Assembly (NCBI GenBank): GCA_964017185.1
Contig: OZ024873.1
Coordinates: 45,370,760 to 45,434,759, forward strand
Direction: 5' to 3'
Source: Rugalucina vietnamica
Taxonomy: Eukaryota > Mollusca > Bivalvia > Lucinida > Lucinidae
DNA: 64,000 bases
Shown: in pieces, positions 21,865-33,934 of the stretch
How positions within the stretch are numbered: the stretch's first letter is position 1
Layout of the letters: every line of letters begins with the position of its first letter
Notes under the pieces: model-generated
The model's input: the letters and a program-made list of their open reading frames with translations, nothing else
The model's database searches: none
What the model was told of the DNA's origin: nothing
Made by a program: the position numbers and the translations under genes

Positions 21865-22490
21865 TTCGTCGACCTTCTGAGTCAAAAACGCGCTTGGAGA
21901 TCGTACGGAAGTCGCAGGGTCTCCGCAGGCTTTAAGTGGAGATCGTTCGGAGTCAGTGCGATGTCCGTACGGCGTCCCTTTAACTTCTAACTGAGACTTT
22001 GCGGTCTCCCTACGACCGCCGTACGATTTTGTCACCAAATTATGATACAAAAATCGTGCAGCGATCACACGATCAGCACACCTTGTCTCAGTCATTCGGA
22101 GTCATTGCGATGTCCGTACGGCGTACTAGAACTAACTAAACCCTATCAGTCTCGCCGTACGATTTTGTTCCACCAAATTATCATACAAAAATCGTGCGGC
22201 GACCGCACGATCAGCGCACCTGGTGACCATAGGCTGTGGCTTTCGTCGACGTTTTGAGTCAAAAACGCACTTGGAGATCGTATGGAAGTCGCAGGGTCTC
22301 CGCAGACTTTAAGTGGAGATCGTACGGAGTCAGTGCGATGTCCGTACGGCGTCCCTAGAACTTCTAACCGGGCCTTTGTGGTCTCCCTACGATCGCCGTA
22401 CGATTTTGTCACCAAATTATGATACAAAAATCGTGCGGCGATCGCACGATCAGCACACCTTGTCTCAGTACGGCGCACGTGCCATGTCAT
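21865..22490. repeat. CGTACG-rich direct repeat, two and a half units
   Basis: A 230-bp sequence starting TTTCGTCGAC (21865 and 22241) is repeated directly at a spacing of about 378 bp. A third, shortened unit lies between (22096-22205). Each contains many copies of CGTACGG, GATCGTACGG and the palindrome-like CGATCGCACGATC. No coding role or TIR is seen. Confidence 0.8.
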
Positions 22491-22528
22491 GACGACGTGC
22501 CCTCTACGTGCTACTGTCTTACGATTTA

Positions 22529-22550
22529 AACACACACACACACACACACA
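22529..22550. repeat. (CA)n microsatellite
   Basis: About 11 CA units. Confidence 0.9.
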
Positions 22551-23011
22551 GAGAGGATAAAAAAAGAATAAAAAAAAACCCAGACTATTACAAATCGTAC
22601 AGGCTATGGAGAAATATAGTCATGAGAGTTAAGACTAGGGATGAGATATACATGTAATTGGGACCGATTTCTTTGGTATGAGAGACGAAACAACTATGGT
22701 GTAAATGAGAGGTAAAACCGGACGAGGGAGAAACGAATTGAAACGTCATGGGTGCGAAACGTCTAGTTTCTTTTCCGATTTCCCCCTTTCCGATAATGGT
22801 TTCTTCCGCGCCATTCAGCATCCGGCGAGTAACCAAGCAACCGGTCCGTCACCATTTACGATCAGCTGTTTCCGAAGCTAAAGAAAGCAGGTTAGACTCT
22901 GACCGTCACCTTCTATCGCATGTACCCGTGACGCACAATTAATTAGCAGATTGCTAGGGGTGATTAATTGGCCACGTGCTTTTAATCGACAACGTAGCAA
23001 CTCCATTGAAA
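22551..23011. other. unassigned, moderately GC-rich
   Basis: No repeat end or exon could be proven. The region upstream of 23012 could be a promoter of the candidate exon there. Confidence 0.25.
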
Positions 23012-23093
23012 ATGGCCGCTATAGGCGCCTTTTTCAACGAGTCGAACAAATGCAACAAATTACAATGGTCAGGAGATTTTATAGATTTTCAAG
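23012..23093 (+). CDS. candidate orphan first coding exon
   Basis: An ATG in good context (AAAATGGCC) opens 27 codons (MAAIGAFFNESNKCNK...) and then meets a very strong donor, CAAG|GTAAGA, at 23093/23094. The frame would be phase 1. If real, the intron begins just before the CR1-like LINE at 23273, and later exons may lie beyond many kilobases of repeats or outside the window. I do not recognise the peptide, and no partner exon was found. Confidence 0.25.
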
Positions 23094-23353
23094 GTAAGAC
23101 AACAAGAAAGATAATATATTTTTTAACAAAACGGCTAAATAGCATGGTGATTGTGCAACGGACGAAAATACCATGTTTATTTTTCCAAGACCGGGCAAGA
23201 CCGATTGGGGATTCCCCTGGTCGGTTTTGTTTGCAAGACTAACTTATTGACAAAAAAAAATCCCAGCATACGGTCAGAATCAGAATCAGAATAGTTTACT
23301 GGTGACACGCCAAATGACATTATTTCACCAGGGGGTTCGAATGGGGGGGAAAA

Positions 23354-25040
23354 TTAGTCCCTTGAACGCACGAGTGAAGTGAACTTGGACACACAATCAT
23401 CTGACATTTCAGCAGTAGAAAACAGAGAGTCAGGGAGGTCATTCCAGTCCCTGATAGTCTGGGGAAAGAAACTACATTTATAGGCCTCTATACTAGCAGA
23501 TGGAAGCTGAAATGCCTTGGAGTGGCTATTTCTACAACGCCTAGTCTTTGGGATAAGGTCATCTGTAGGTATTCTGGCTTTACCCTTCAGACCTTTGTAT
23601 AGTAATATAAGTCGATTATCCGTCCTCCTTTTCTTGAGAGATTCCCATCTGAGTTGTTCAAGAATGCCAGTCATACTACCTTCCTCGAAAGTATAATTCC
23701 TAGTTACAAATCTAGCGGCACGATTCTGAACCTTCTCCAATTCCTCCTGGAGGCATTTAGTATGAGGATCCCAAACAGAACTTCCATATTCCAGGACTGG
23801 GCGCACCAGTCCTTTATAAGCTGCTTCTTTAACATCTTGGGGGCAAGAAAATAAGTTTCTCCTCAAGAATCCAAGTGTTCTGTTGGCTTTAGTACAGATA
23901 TTATTGATATGGGTATTCCACTTGAGGTCATTTGTAATTGTTACACCTAGATATTTAATGCTATCAACATTTTCCAAAACCGTTCCCTCGAGGGTGTACG
24001 AGGCCTCAATTTTATTTATCCGCTTATTTGTCAGCTGCATCATGTTGCATTTGACAGGTTGAAATCTCATGCCCCATTTTCGGGCCCAGCTCCCTAAAAG
24101 GTCAATGTCTTTCTGAAGTTTCAATGTATCTTCTACCGTTTTAATTTCACGGTAACAAACACAGTCATCAGCAAAAAGCCTGATTTGAGAGTCAATGCCA
24201 ACGGGTATGTCATTTATGTACAAGGAGAACAACAATGGACCGAGAACGGTGCCCTGAGGGACACCAGACACAACAGGGGCCCAGTCAGATTTAACACCAT
24301 TAACTACTACCCTTTGCTGCCTGAAGCACAAAAAAGCATTTATCCATTCCAATGTCTTTCCACCTATACCATAACTAAACAATTTGCTTTTAAGAAGTTC
24401 ATGTGGAGGGGTGTCAAAAGCTTTTTCAAAGTCCAAAATAAAAGTGTCAACCTGACCCTTTTTGTCCAATATTTTTGCCCAATCATTTATCACTGTAATT
24501 AACTGAGTTTCACAACTATGCCATTTCCTGAATGCATGCTGTTTGTCCGACAAAAGATTATACTGGTCAAGATGACCCATGATATTTGAGCAGACAATAT
24601 GTTCTAGAAGTTTGCAAGGAATACAAGTCAAAGAAACTGGGCGGTAATTACAAGCAAGGGACCTGTCACCTTTCTTGAAAAGTGGACAAATATTAGCAAG
24701 TGACCATTCCTTGGGGATTTCACCCGTATTGATTGACTGCTGGAAGAGATGTGCAAATACAGGTCCTAATTCTTTTGCCAATTCTTTAAGGACTCTAGGA
24801 TGGTGTTCATCAGGTCCTAAGGCTTTAGATGGGTTCAGACCTTTAAGGAGTTTTGTTACTCCTTCCTTTGTTACAACAATTTCATCCATGAATGGGGCCG
24901 ACCTATCCAGAAGTGGGACTTGGTTGTGTACCGTTTTGGTGAATACATCTGTGAACTGTCCATTAAATTCTTCTGCTTTTTCGAAATCTGATTGAGCAAT
25001 ACCACTTCCATTTTTCTTTTTCAAAGGGGGAATGCCTTGG
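23354..25040 (-). CDS. CR1-like LINE ORF, 3' half: reverse transcriptase
   Basis: About 560 codons, open from the insertion junction to a stop at 23354. Visible RT signatures are NYRPVSLT (motif 2a region), FILDFEKAFD (motif A Asp), SGVPQGTVLGPLLF (motif B) and IRLFADDCVCY (motif C, FADD), followed by KCNMMQLTNKR and the thumb. The tail has the LVRPVLEYGSSVWDP and RDWNDLPDS motifs usual in this group. Fragments of the same tail occur at 11665, 34765 and 41636. The preceding residues continue the endonuclease half in frame, so this is not an independent gene. Activity is possible but the frame is physically split now. Confidence 0.93.
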
Positions 25041-25151
25041 CATACATGTGATATCTAACGATTGATCGTGAATCTCCCGATATTTTGGTCCGAAAAACGC
25101 TCTCACGATATAAAAACCTAAAACCCGATGAAGAAAAATTCCTATGGTGTC

Positions 25152-26440
25152 ACTGGCCCCTGATCCGTTTGTTAGGGTCCAAGAATCTATTTATGGACAT
25201 GGTATTTATCCGACATTACGAAAATATGTCACCCACCTGTGTTGTGTTCTGGAAATTATTACTAAGAGGCTGCGCCTGAAAGTGCCACTTAGCCGTCAGT
25301 TACACCAAACATCCTTCTCTATATCAACAGCAAAATGAAGAAAATCCAGCGTTTCGCAACAATATAAAAGATGTTGAAAAAAAAAATATCCATTTCGCCA
25401 TGTTTCAATCTACAGCGGGACAAAATGTAAACTTCCGGTTTGTTCGATTTTTCGGTCCGTAGAATTACCAAAAACACACCCGAAACACCGGTAATTACCG
25501 GAACAAACTCTAGTTTTTGATTATTGCCTTTTTATTGGCAACTGTATGTTAGGTGTATCGCCAGTGTATCACTGGTGTGTGGCAGTATATAGAGAGTTCA
25601 ATATGATTCTTCTAAATTAAAAAAAAAAAAAAAACGTATTTGCTTGTCACAATTTTGAAGGTCTAACCAATCTTGCGCACCTATATATATTGGTAGGATT
25701 TAGAATCGGTCCTCCTGGTTCAATGATGTCCCCAGTAATTGGTATCGTTTCTTTTTGAAGGAACCGGTCCCTACATTCGATTTCAATGCAATGCCGTTAT
25801 ATTTTCGTAACAACAATTCAATCTATTCTTCAATGATCATTTGCCGCAAGAACATAGATTTTTTTTATTCTGATTGAATACTTCGGGTGTCTCGAGTGTT
25901 TCCAACTATTTAGCAAATACCTATATCCCTTTCGGCGAGGGTTTCCATGAATAACTGCATTATTTACAACGCACATTTACAAATAGAAGTTAAAATCGTC
26001 ACTAATACGTTCTGATGCGTTTTGTACCTCGCTTATTTTACCCAGACAAGTTTTATTTACAAAATCGATACTTGACGATCGGCGTTATCAATTGCGAAAG
26101 TACAAATAAGTTGTCTGACCAAAAGGATTGAATAATAGAAGAGAGAGGTGTTTACTTCAATAATTACCGACGAAAACATTGAGCAACTTTGCGCACGTAA
26201 TACATGTCATAAATAGCATACAACCACCTTTGTCACCTCGTTACGGTCTATAGATAATCCCCTAGCGAGAAATTGCACATGCTTGTCTTATTCTAATTAC
26301 TTTTAGTGCTAATCTTATGAACATATTATGCGTCATTCACGCTTTGTGAGCAATGAAGACATATAGAAATCACTTAAACCTGACAATTATCACACATGAA
26401 TAAACACGCCATTCAAACGGCCGACACGGTTCATGCACAC
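25152..26440. repeat. left arm of large inverted repeat
   Basis: It pairs with 27277-28260 in reverse complement, for example GGACATGGTATTTATCCG here at about 25195 and its complement near 28200. The left arm has about 280 bp (25744-26026) that the right arm lacks. Confidence 0.85.
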
Positions 26441-27276
26441 ATTATGCTTTTTATTAAAAAACATATTTCCATTTTTAACTCATATTTAAGCCTGGTGGTC
26501 ATTTTGTGGGACATAGGCAAACAGCATAGCCTCAGATGGACGCCGCCCCATCTGGGGCTATTCTGTTTGCTTACAGGAATTTCATCGAAAAATGGAATAA
26601 AAATTCAAAATCACTCCCGATGTCCCTCAAAATTAAAGTGGACTCACCCAAATGAAAATGATGGGAAACCATACCATAAAGAGAAACTGTAAGAAAACTG
26701 CACCTTGGTCGAATCGGAGGGCCTAGCATGCATGCCTAACTGTAATACAATATAGGAAGACATGGGTAAAAAATGGGCGCCGCCGCATTCGCCAAGGTGA
26801 AGTTTCCTTGGTTTCTCTTTATGGTACTATGAGAACAATTAATAGTTATTATCTTTTGAATATTAAAAACGGAAATATCATGTTTTTAAAGACCGATTTC
26901 CATGTCTATTGAGGGTCATTAGATAAGGGACATGGCATTAGAAAACGTAGTTCCTTGACATTGACTCAGAATACAGGTAGGGACCACAACAGAAAAAAAA
27001 ATCAATATTGATTGCAGAGGGAGGCAGTTTTATTGCATATGTTATCAGGGACAATAAAATCAATAAACAGTGGAAATACAGGTATTCTCCTTTAGGGGCC
27101 TCTTTATGACCCCCTGCAGAGATGTGATAATCACCTCATTATGACAGTCCTTTGATCTAAGGACCATATTGCACCATTAGGAGTCATTAACCGAATAAAC
27201 AGGGGTACCCCTTTTAGCTTCTTCAGAAGTAGGTCTTTAATAATAATAATAATAATAAAAAAAAAGAAAGAAAAAG

Positions 27277-28260
27277 GTGTGTATGAACCGTGTCGGCCCC
27301 TCAGAGTTCGGCCCTTTAAATGGCGTGTTTATTCGTGATAATATTGTCAAGTTTAAGTAATTTCTAGATGTCTTCATTGCTCGCAATGCGTGAATGACGC
27401 TCAATATTTTCATAAGATTAGCACTAAAAGTAGTAAGAATAAGACAAGCGTGTGCAATTTCTCGCTAGGGGCTTATCGATAGACCGTAACGAGAATACAA
27501 AGGTGGTTGTATGCTATTTATGACAGTTTTCGTCAGTGATTATTGGTCAACACCTCTCTTTTCTATTATTGAATCCTTTTGATCAGACAACGCATTAATT
27601 TGTACTTTCGCAATTAATAACGCCGATCGTCAAGTAACGATTTTGTAAATAAAATTTGTCTGGGTAAAATAAGCGAGGTACCAATTACTGGGGGCATTAT
27701 TGAACCGGGAGGACCGATTCTAAATCCTACCAATATATATAGGTGCGCAAGATTGGTTAGACCTTCAAAATTGTGATAAGCAAATACGTTTTTTTTATTT
27801 AGAAGAATTATATTGAACTCTCTATATACTGCCACACACCAGCGATACACTGGCGATACACCTAACATACAGTTGCCAATAAAAAGGCAATAATCAAAAA
27901 CTAGAGTGTGTTCCGGTAATTACCGGTGTTTCGGGTGTGTTTTGGTAATTCTACGGACCGAAAATCGGACAAACCGGAAGTTTACATTTTGTCCCGCTGT
28001 AGATTGAAACATGGCGAAATGGATATTTTTTTTTCAACATCTTTTATATTGTTGCGAAACGCTGGATTTTCTTCATTTTGCTGTTGATATAGAGAAGGAT
28101 GTTTGGTGTAACTGACGGCTAAGTGGCAACTTCAGGCGCAGCCTCTTAGTAATAATTTCCAGAACACAACACAGGTGGGTGACATATTTTCGTAATGACG
28201 GATAAATACCATGTCCATAAATAGATTCTTGGACCCTAACAAACGGATCAGGGGCCAGTG
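27277..28260. repeat. right arm of large inverted repeat
   Basis: Reverse complement of 25152-26440, with the inner ends sharing AACCGTGTCGG and AAACACGCCATT. Short indels separate the arms, so they have diverged somewhat since duplication. A diverged copy of arm and loop sequence lies at 48300-48770. Confidence 0.85.
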
Positions 28261-28719
28261 TATGGTGTTTTTCCGCAAGCCACCATTTTTTTAGTTTTCC
28301 CCCAAAAAGATCGTTTAGCAGAATGTTTACAGCGCCTACTCGACGAATTTTCGTAGTGTGAAGTGACAGGTGTGATAATTGGCCTCAGGTAATTGGATTA
28401 ACGCTATTAGGTACTTGATTTGAGGATGTCAGGTAAGCTTACGTAAGGATCATCAGTTGACATGGTTGATTGATCGGTGATCATCGGGGTTTGTCTTGAG
28501 CTTGACAAAAAAAAAAATACACCAACCTTCAAAAAAGCAATAATCCCAATAATATTACTCCAAAACACCATTCCAACATGTTCCAATAACTTGTTCTAAG
28601 ACTCGAAGTAAACAAATGACAATACACAGCTGTCCATTTATATGCAATTATTTATTGTGTAAACATAAACCATGTGCTTTTTACGTCTGGTCAAATGCTG
28701 GAGTGCTATGACGTCATCA

Positions 28720-28791
28720 TGGCCAAGTGGTGCAGTGGTTAAGGTGTTGGCTTGTCACGCGGGAGGTCGTGAGTTCGAATCTCCGCTGGAG

Positions 28792-28830
<39 letters not shown>
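28720..28830 (+). mobile_element. tRNA-derived SINE head followed by poly-T
   Basis: It has a perfect A-box-like TGGCCAAGTGG and a B-box-like GAGTTCGAATCTC about 45 bases later, and then a T-run at 28797-28827. There is no acceptor stem complementary to the 5' end, so this is a SINE or tRNA-derived relic and not a tRNA gene. Confidence 0.6.
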
Positions 28831-28835
<5 letters not shown>

Positions 28836-29116
28836 AGATCTTTTTTATCCTCTTTCACCTTCAAACCTCTTTTTTTTGCATTAGTTTACTTCTCTTTTTC
28901 TTATCTGCACAATTTAGATTTTTTTTTATTTTTTATTTTTTTTTTTTCAAATAGATCTACATGTAATTTCCTTAAATGCTGGACTGCTGAAAATATTTCC
29001 CGGGGTAAAATCGGCTATAATTTTGTCGAGAAAAAACCTCCCTATTTCAGACCTAAATCTCCCTACCAAAAATGTCCAATCTCCCTATTTGGGCCTAAGA
29101 ATGTATCACATGTATG

Positions 29117-31171
29117 GCCTTGGGTATCTTTCCTCTGACTATTGATATACCTATAAAAATCCCTGGGATTAGCCTTAACGTCCCCTACCAAGTTATTGAC
29201 ATAAAGGTCATGCTGCTTCCTTATATCAGCTTTGATTTCCCTTCTTAAGTTTTCAAATTTAGATCTAATTTTTGCACTTCCAGTTTTCTTAGCTTTTGCA
29301 TGAGTTATATTTTTCCTGCGAATCTTCCTCCTTATCTCAGGAGTTATCCATGGGACAGAAGAGACAGAGCGACTTGTTTTCGATGGGATATGCTTATCTG
29401 CCGAGTCCTGAATGAAAGATGTAATAAGATTGAAATTTTCCTGAACCGAACGGGTATCCGAGTAGCCATTGAAATACTTTTCCTTTGCAAATTTTAATGT
29501 TTCTGCCCTCATAGATTCATAATCACCTTTCTGGTACCGATACACCTTCCTCCGAGGTTTCTTAATGGGGGGAATAACAATCTTCAGCGTTCCAGAAACA
29601 ATATCATGATCACTGAGACAATCTGGGGAGTGGATGTCTACAAACTGATTGGGAAGAGAAGTGATAATCAAGTCCAAAGTATTTCTTTCTCTGGTAGGGA
29701 AGTGGACTAATTGATCAAATCCATGATCATTAATAATGTCAACCAAAATTTGACCTTCAATCCTACTCAATGGTGACCCACATTTATTGTGTCTGTCCGG
29801 CCAAACAATATCTCCAAAGTTGAAATCCCCTAGAACGTGAACTGAGGGGGGTTTATTTCCTTTATGTTTATCCCTAATTTTGTTAAGCTGCTCTCTGAAC
29901 AAAGTATCAAATTTCTGTAGGTCTTCCAAAGGTGTCAAGTTATCATCACTATGGGGCGGCCTATACCAGCTTGCAACAAAATGTGTGGTTTTATTAGCGA
30001 ATACCTTTACCCAAACTGATTCTGACTTATTTTCTAATTCTGTCATTGGCATGTGTGGGATATCCTTGTGAATAAGTAACATGACACCACCACCATCAAG
30101 AGTTCTGTCCTTCCTGTACACACTATATGGGAAAGTTTCCGGAAACAATTCTGAACTTGAAATAGAACTGTCAATCTTTGTTTCTTGAATGGCTACAATC
30201 TGAGGTTCATTAAGATCAATGAAAGCCAACAACTCAAGCTTTTTACCTCTAATGCTGTTGATGTTTATACTGAAAAATTTCAACCCACCAATAAACTTGC
30301 TTTTGCTTGTCAAAGTTGAGGGTGCTGAGGACTTAGTTTTATCATTGTTTCCAAGTGGATTAAACCTATTTTCACTTTCCAAATTTAACTGTTCGTCAAA
30401 AAAAGAGTCAGAAAAATTGAAGAAATCACATTTTGGACAAATCCAAGTACAGTTTGTGTTTTGCATGGTTTCATATTGTGAATCGGATAGAAAAGAGCAG
30501 TCATTGTGCACCCACATATCACATTTGTCGCACTGAACCGCCTTGTGGCAATTGAGAACTAATCCACTGCAAAGGCTACACTCAGCCTTGCAGTTTGAAC
30601 AATACCAAGATTCACTACCGGATTCTAATTCTAGCAATTCTTCCTTTCCAAGGTTGGCACATGATGCGTGGAAACGCTTTTCACAATCTGCACATTCTAC
30701 TACCTGATCAGCTGCCTTACAGTATTTTTTACATAGACGACACTGAAATCTAGGGCCCGGGTTCATTTCGATGTCTCCGGCCAAAACAATCAAAATGAGA
30801 AGATTTGTTCCATTTGAGTTCTTAAAGCTGCGTAAACCCTCTGATCCTCTTCGGTTATCCTGGTTTGCATTTAAAATATCTCCTGATGTTGTCCACTTCC
30901 AAACACAGAGTCCGAAAACCAAAAACAAAGCCAACCTGAGGAGCAGCGGACAAGACTTCGGTGTATGGAAACTACGCACAGGATTTTTTCCACCCCGACA
31001 AGTCAACCGCCCCACAGTTGGACCGACAAAACCTGAAACCAAAAACAAAGCCAACCTGAGGAGCAGCGGACAAGACTTTGGTGTATGGAAACTACGCACA
31101 GGATTTTTTCCACCCCGACAAGTCAACCGCCCCACAGTTGGACGGACAAAACCTGAAGCCATGAGTTCCAA
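29117..31171 (-). CDS. CR1-like LINE ORF, 5' half: 2A-like motif, zinc fingers and endonuclease
   Basis: About 685 codons before the insertion (the frame then runs 54 bases into foreign DNA). Residues 6-45 and 46-85 are a near-perfect duplicated 40-residue module ending in a hydrophobic run (PLLLRLALFLV). Residues 132-140 (GDIEMNPGP) are a 2A-type ribosome-skipping signature. Two Cys/His PHD-like fingers follow (about 143-190 and 193-245). The endonuclease shows SININSIR, IQETKID (Glu), YRPP, VLGDFNFGD (Asp, Asn), TLDLIIT and SDHDIV (catalytic His). If 2A works, the leader is released from the finger-EN-RT polyprotein, consistent with published 2A sequences in APE-type LINEs of invertebrates. 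The start chosen is the first ATG; an earlier start is not excluded. Confidence 0.9.
30752..30778 (-). other. 2A-like translational recoding motif
   Basis: It encodes GDIEMNPGP, fitting D-(V/I)-E-x-N-P-G-P; the predicted skip is between Gly139 and Pro140. Hydrophobic residues (LLILIVLA) precede it, as 2A activity needs an upstream helix-forming segment. Confidence 0.85.
30917..31156 (-). repeat. two 120-bp tandem units in the LINE 5' coding end
   Basis: AACCAAAAACAAAGCCAACC recurs exactly 120 bp apart (about 30917 and 31037), with only a few differences between units. The 120-bp length keeps frame and duplicates the hydrophobic 40-residue leader. Confidence 0.9.
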
Positions 31172-31893
31172 TTCAAATGATTAAACCAAAAGACCTTCAA
31201 TCACTATATGAAAAAAGTGGGTGGGGGAAGGTCAATCCAGAAAAACTACTCTGATTCTTTAACTTTTATGACAGATCGTTGCAGCCCTGCTAGAGCCGTT
31301 CAATGTCGCTGTCAATGAAGCTTGAACAAATTCAGATTTCTGGTCCAAAAGCTTGTCAGCTCTCAGGCCAAAAAAAGTTTCAAGAAAAGAGATTTTCAAG
31401 TAAAGTACGAATCGTTTTGGCGCGAATCGCACGACAAAGAAAATCTAAGAAAATCGATGCTTAGACTCTTTACTTGGGGGAAAACAGCGACCAACAATGA
31501 GAAATTGCAGGTCCAAAACTTCCTGACCCAAAGTCGGGATAGTTTTACAGACAAAAACAATGGGAAATTCGGAAAATATTAGAAAAAAACTTCTCTTTCA
31601 AAATTCTGTGTCCGTGTCGCCGAACCGAACCGAAGATCCACGGTTTTCCGTGTGTGTTTGCAGATAAGGCAGCGTGCCTTTATTTCATATTACACTGATT
31701 GACGTTATTTACCAGCACCAAACTGTAAAGTAAAGAGCTCTTATCAAGTTCTAAAATTCACACTCACGCCATTGTTGTTTACAAGTGGTCCTCCTGACAA
31801 CTCCGGCTGGTTCTCCGCTTTTCTACATAAACAGGTGCTTGCACCTCCAAATTCAAAAACCAGTGCGATCGCACTTGTTTCTTGTGTTCAGTG
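31172..31893. other. unassigned; possible LINE 5' UTR or host DNA
   Basis: A plus-strand 86-codon open frame (31322-31582) has a lysine-rich composition, but no known domain and no splice context strong enough to claim. Part of this region could be the untranslated 5' end of the LINE on the minus strand. Confidence 0.3.
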
Positions 31894-32430
31894 TCAATTC
31901 AGCGGTCTCCCTAATTACCGACAAGAACTGGCAAGAGCCGACAAGAAGTAAAAATTGCCGACAAGAAGCCTTTTAAAGCATTATTTTATTATTTTTATCC
32001 TTTCTATATGTTAATTTAGTGTTTTATAATCATATCATGTCACAAGGTTGCTTTTGAGGACGAAAAATAAGGAGAAATTATTAATATCCATCATTCCATG
32101 TTACTCCATTTGCCGTCAAGAAGCCTACAAAGGGAAATAACTGTTACACTTGATAAGTGGAGCTTTAACACCATTTCATTCCCTTGTTGTAAATGTCTTT
32201 TGTACGTTTTTGGTTTTTAATTTGTAATGTCCTATAAACTGCATGTCTTGATGGAATGTGGAAAAAGGATTAAGAACATACATATTTTTTGGGGGGGAAA
32301 CGAGAAATGCTGAACCTATATATTTGTCGATTTTTGAAGAGGTTCTTTTTGACTTGGCCTTAAATAAATATGATATGTATCAGAAATTTACAAACACATG
32401 TATAATATGTATTTTACCCTATACATACAA

Positions 32431-32433
<3 letters not shown>

Positions 32434-32475
<42 letters not shown>

Positions 32476-32511
32476 AGAGAGAGGAGAGAGACAGAGAGAA
32501 AGAGAGAGGGA
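32434..32511. repeat. (GA)n microsatellite
   Basis: GA-rich, interrupted near its right end. Confidence 0.9.
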
Positions 32512-32621
32512 CAGATCAGTAAGATGTCCGTGTAAAATATAGCAGCAAAGCTGGAGGTATGCAGGGATATACCTTTTTTCTTATTTTTGATCCAAACCAT
32601 AGATTGTTGATACTCGTTAGA

Positions 32622-32692
32622 ACCGCCTCGGTGAGGCGGCTCTAACGTGTACCCACAATCTCGGATCCAATAAGGGATCCGAGCCACAATTA
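32622..32692. repeat. two adjacent perfect-stem palindromes
   Basis: GTTAGAACCGCC/GGCGGCTCTAAC and CTCGGATCC/GGATCCGAG hairpins lie next to each other inside the transposon. They look like terminal hairpins of another, decayed element. Confidence 0.6.
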
Positions 32693-33009
32693 ATGTTTTC
32701 AGCAAAAATATTACAAATATCTTTTTTTTTTCCAATGAAATTTTCATTTTTTGCTTTGAAAAAAAAAAGTCTTTGTTTATTGCATGGGCATGTTTTCGAC
32801 TCGCAAAATAGCAGGCCATCAATATCAAAGCTGTATAACTTGAACACCAAAGCTGTTTTTGGGATACCTCAAAGCTAACTTTCAAAGCTCACAGATTTGA
32901 TTAGCAAGCCGAATGACTCAAATTGAGTTAAGGTAATTATCTCCATCAATGGCGTTTGTTTGTACTAATTGAGCAACTCGGTTGAATGGCCTGTAAGACT
33001 GTAATTGTT

Positions 33010-33084
<75 letters not shown>
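33010..33084. repeat. C-run followed by (TC)n microsatellite
   Basis: Eleven C residues and about 32 TC units. Confidence 0.95.
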
Positions 33085-33088
<4 letters not shown>

Positions 33089-33934
33089 AATTTTAAAATT
33101 CTTATTTTATCCAAAACAGAGAAGATTGTAGGTCCACATTATTATTAATATCTATATAATACACTGACGCGTTTTCGGTAAAGTTAAACATTGTCCGGCG
33201 TTTAGTAACACATATGGTTTCCAAGATTGCTTTCCCTTTAATCATATTAGAAATAAATTTCAGAATTTCCAGTTACATTTTAGCTTAAAAAGATAAATTC
33301 ATATAAAATCATGATAGAAATAAATAGTTTATTTAACTATAAGTCTAACACAAAATAAATGAAACATGATGCTATACTAAAAGCATCAGATTGTATGTTG
33401 TCAGTTATCTGTAGCAGCAGCAAGTGTATTTAATATTCAACATTTACAAATATAATTTTTGTAGTAAAGACAGACTCGAGCGTTTTAATTTTTTTTTTCA
33501 TACATAAAATAGAAAAATACACTGTTACAATTTAGATCCAGTAAAAGGCATCCATTGTTTAAATTAAGGGCTTGGTTACCAAGTCCCGAAAATCAAGTTG
33601 TCAAAGGTAAGCTGTTGGGCTTGGTTAAAACAAGTGTCAGCGCGTATGTCACTCTGCTTACGCTTTGATTAAAATGTCAAACAACTAGGACAGACTATAA
33701 AATCTTTGCGAAAATGTGCCTCTATGCACTTGTGTTTTTCTAAGCACCCGTGCTGTCATTCTGACTTTTTGGATTATTACGGATATTCTCTGCTAGTCAT
33801 CTTGACGCTTGGAGGTATATTCATTTCGTTCGGTATATAAATTTCGGCTACTTAGATTTGTCTTTAAATTTAGGCTGTTTTTGGTCATTCGACTTAATTG
33901 ATTTTTCATTTTCATTTTGACTTTAAGGAGGACA

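Larger units (their letters stand above)
25041..29116. mobile_element. 4,076-bp inserted element with short TIRs and large foldback arms
   Basis: Termini are 13-bp inverted repeats, CATACATGTGATA at 25041-25053 and its complement at 29104-29116. The CR1 target GCCTTGG is duplicated at 25034-25040 and 29117-29123. Inside are two long inverted arms (about 25152-26440 and 27277-28260), a tRNA-derived SINE (28720) and poly-T. No transposase is seen. A 7-bp duplication does not clearly pick one superfamily. The foldback block may itself be a separate earlier insertion, since arms start about 110 bp inside the ends on the left and about 850 bp on the right. Confidence 0.82.
23273..31171 (-). mobile_element. 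CR1-like non-LTR retrotransposon (LINE), near full length, interrupted by a DNA element
   Basis: The minus-strand element has its 5' coding half at 29117-31171 and its 3' half at 23354-25040. The 3' end carries (ATTCTG)n at 23274-23292, a microsatellite-type tail as in the CR1 group. Between the halves sits a 4,076-bp insertion (25041-29116) flanked by GCCTTGG duplications. Dropping the insert and one duplication restores an uninterrupted frame across the junction. Domain order is hydrophobic leader, 2A-like motif, two PHD-like zinc fingers, apurinic-like endonuclease, reverse transcriptase, C-terminal tail. The 5' end of the element lies somewhere beyond 31171 and is not defined. Confidence 0.88.

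Noticed and set aside
28720..28793. Functional tRNA gene
   Set aside because: A- and B-boxes are good, but there is no acceptor stem pairing and a poly-T body follows, as in a SINE.
31322..31582. 86-codon plus-strand frame as a gene
   Set aside because: Low-complexity Lys/Phe-rich composition, no homology recognised, no clear splice sites.
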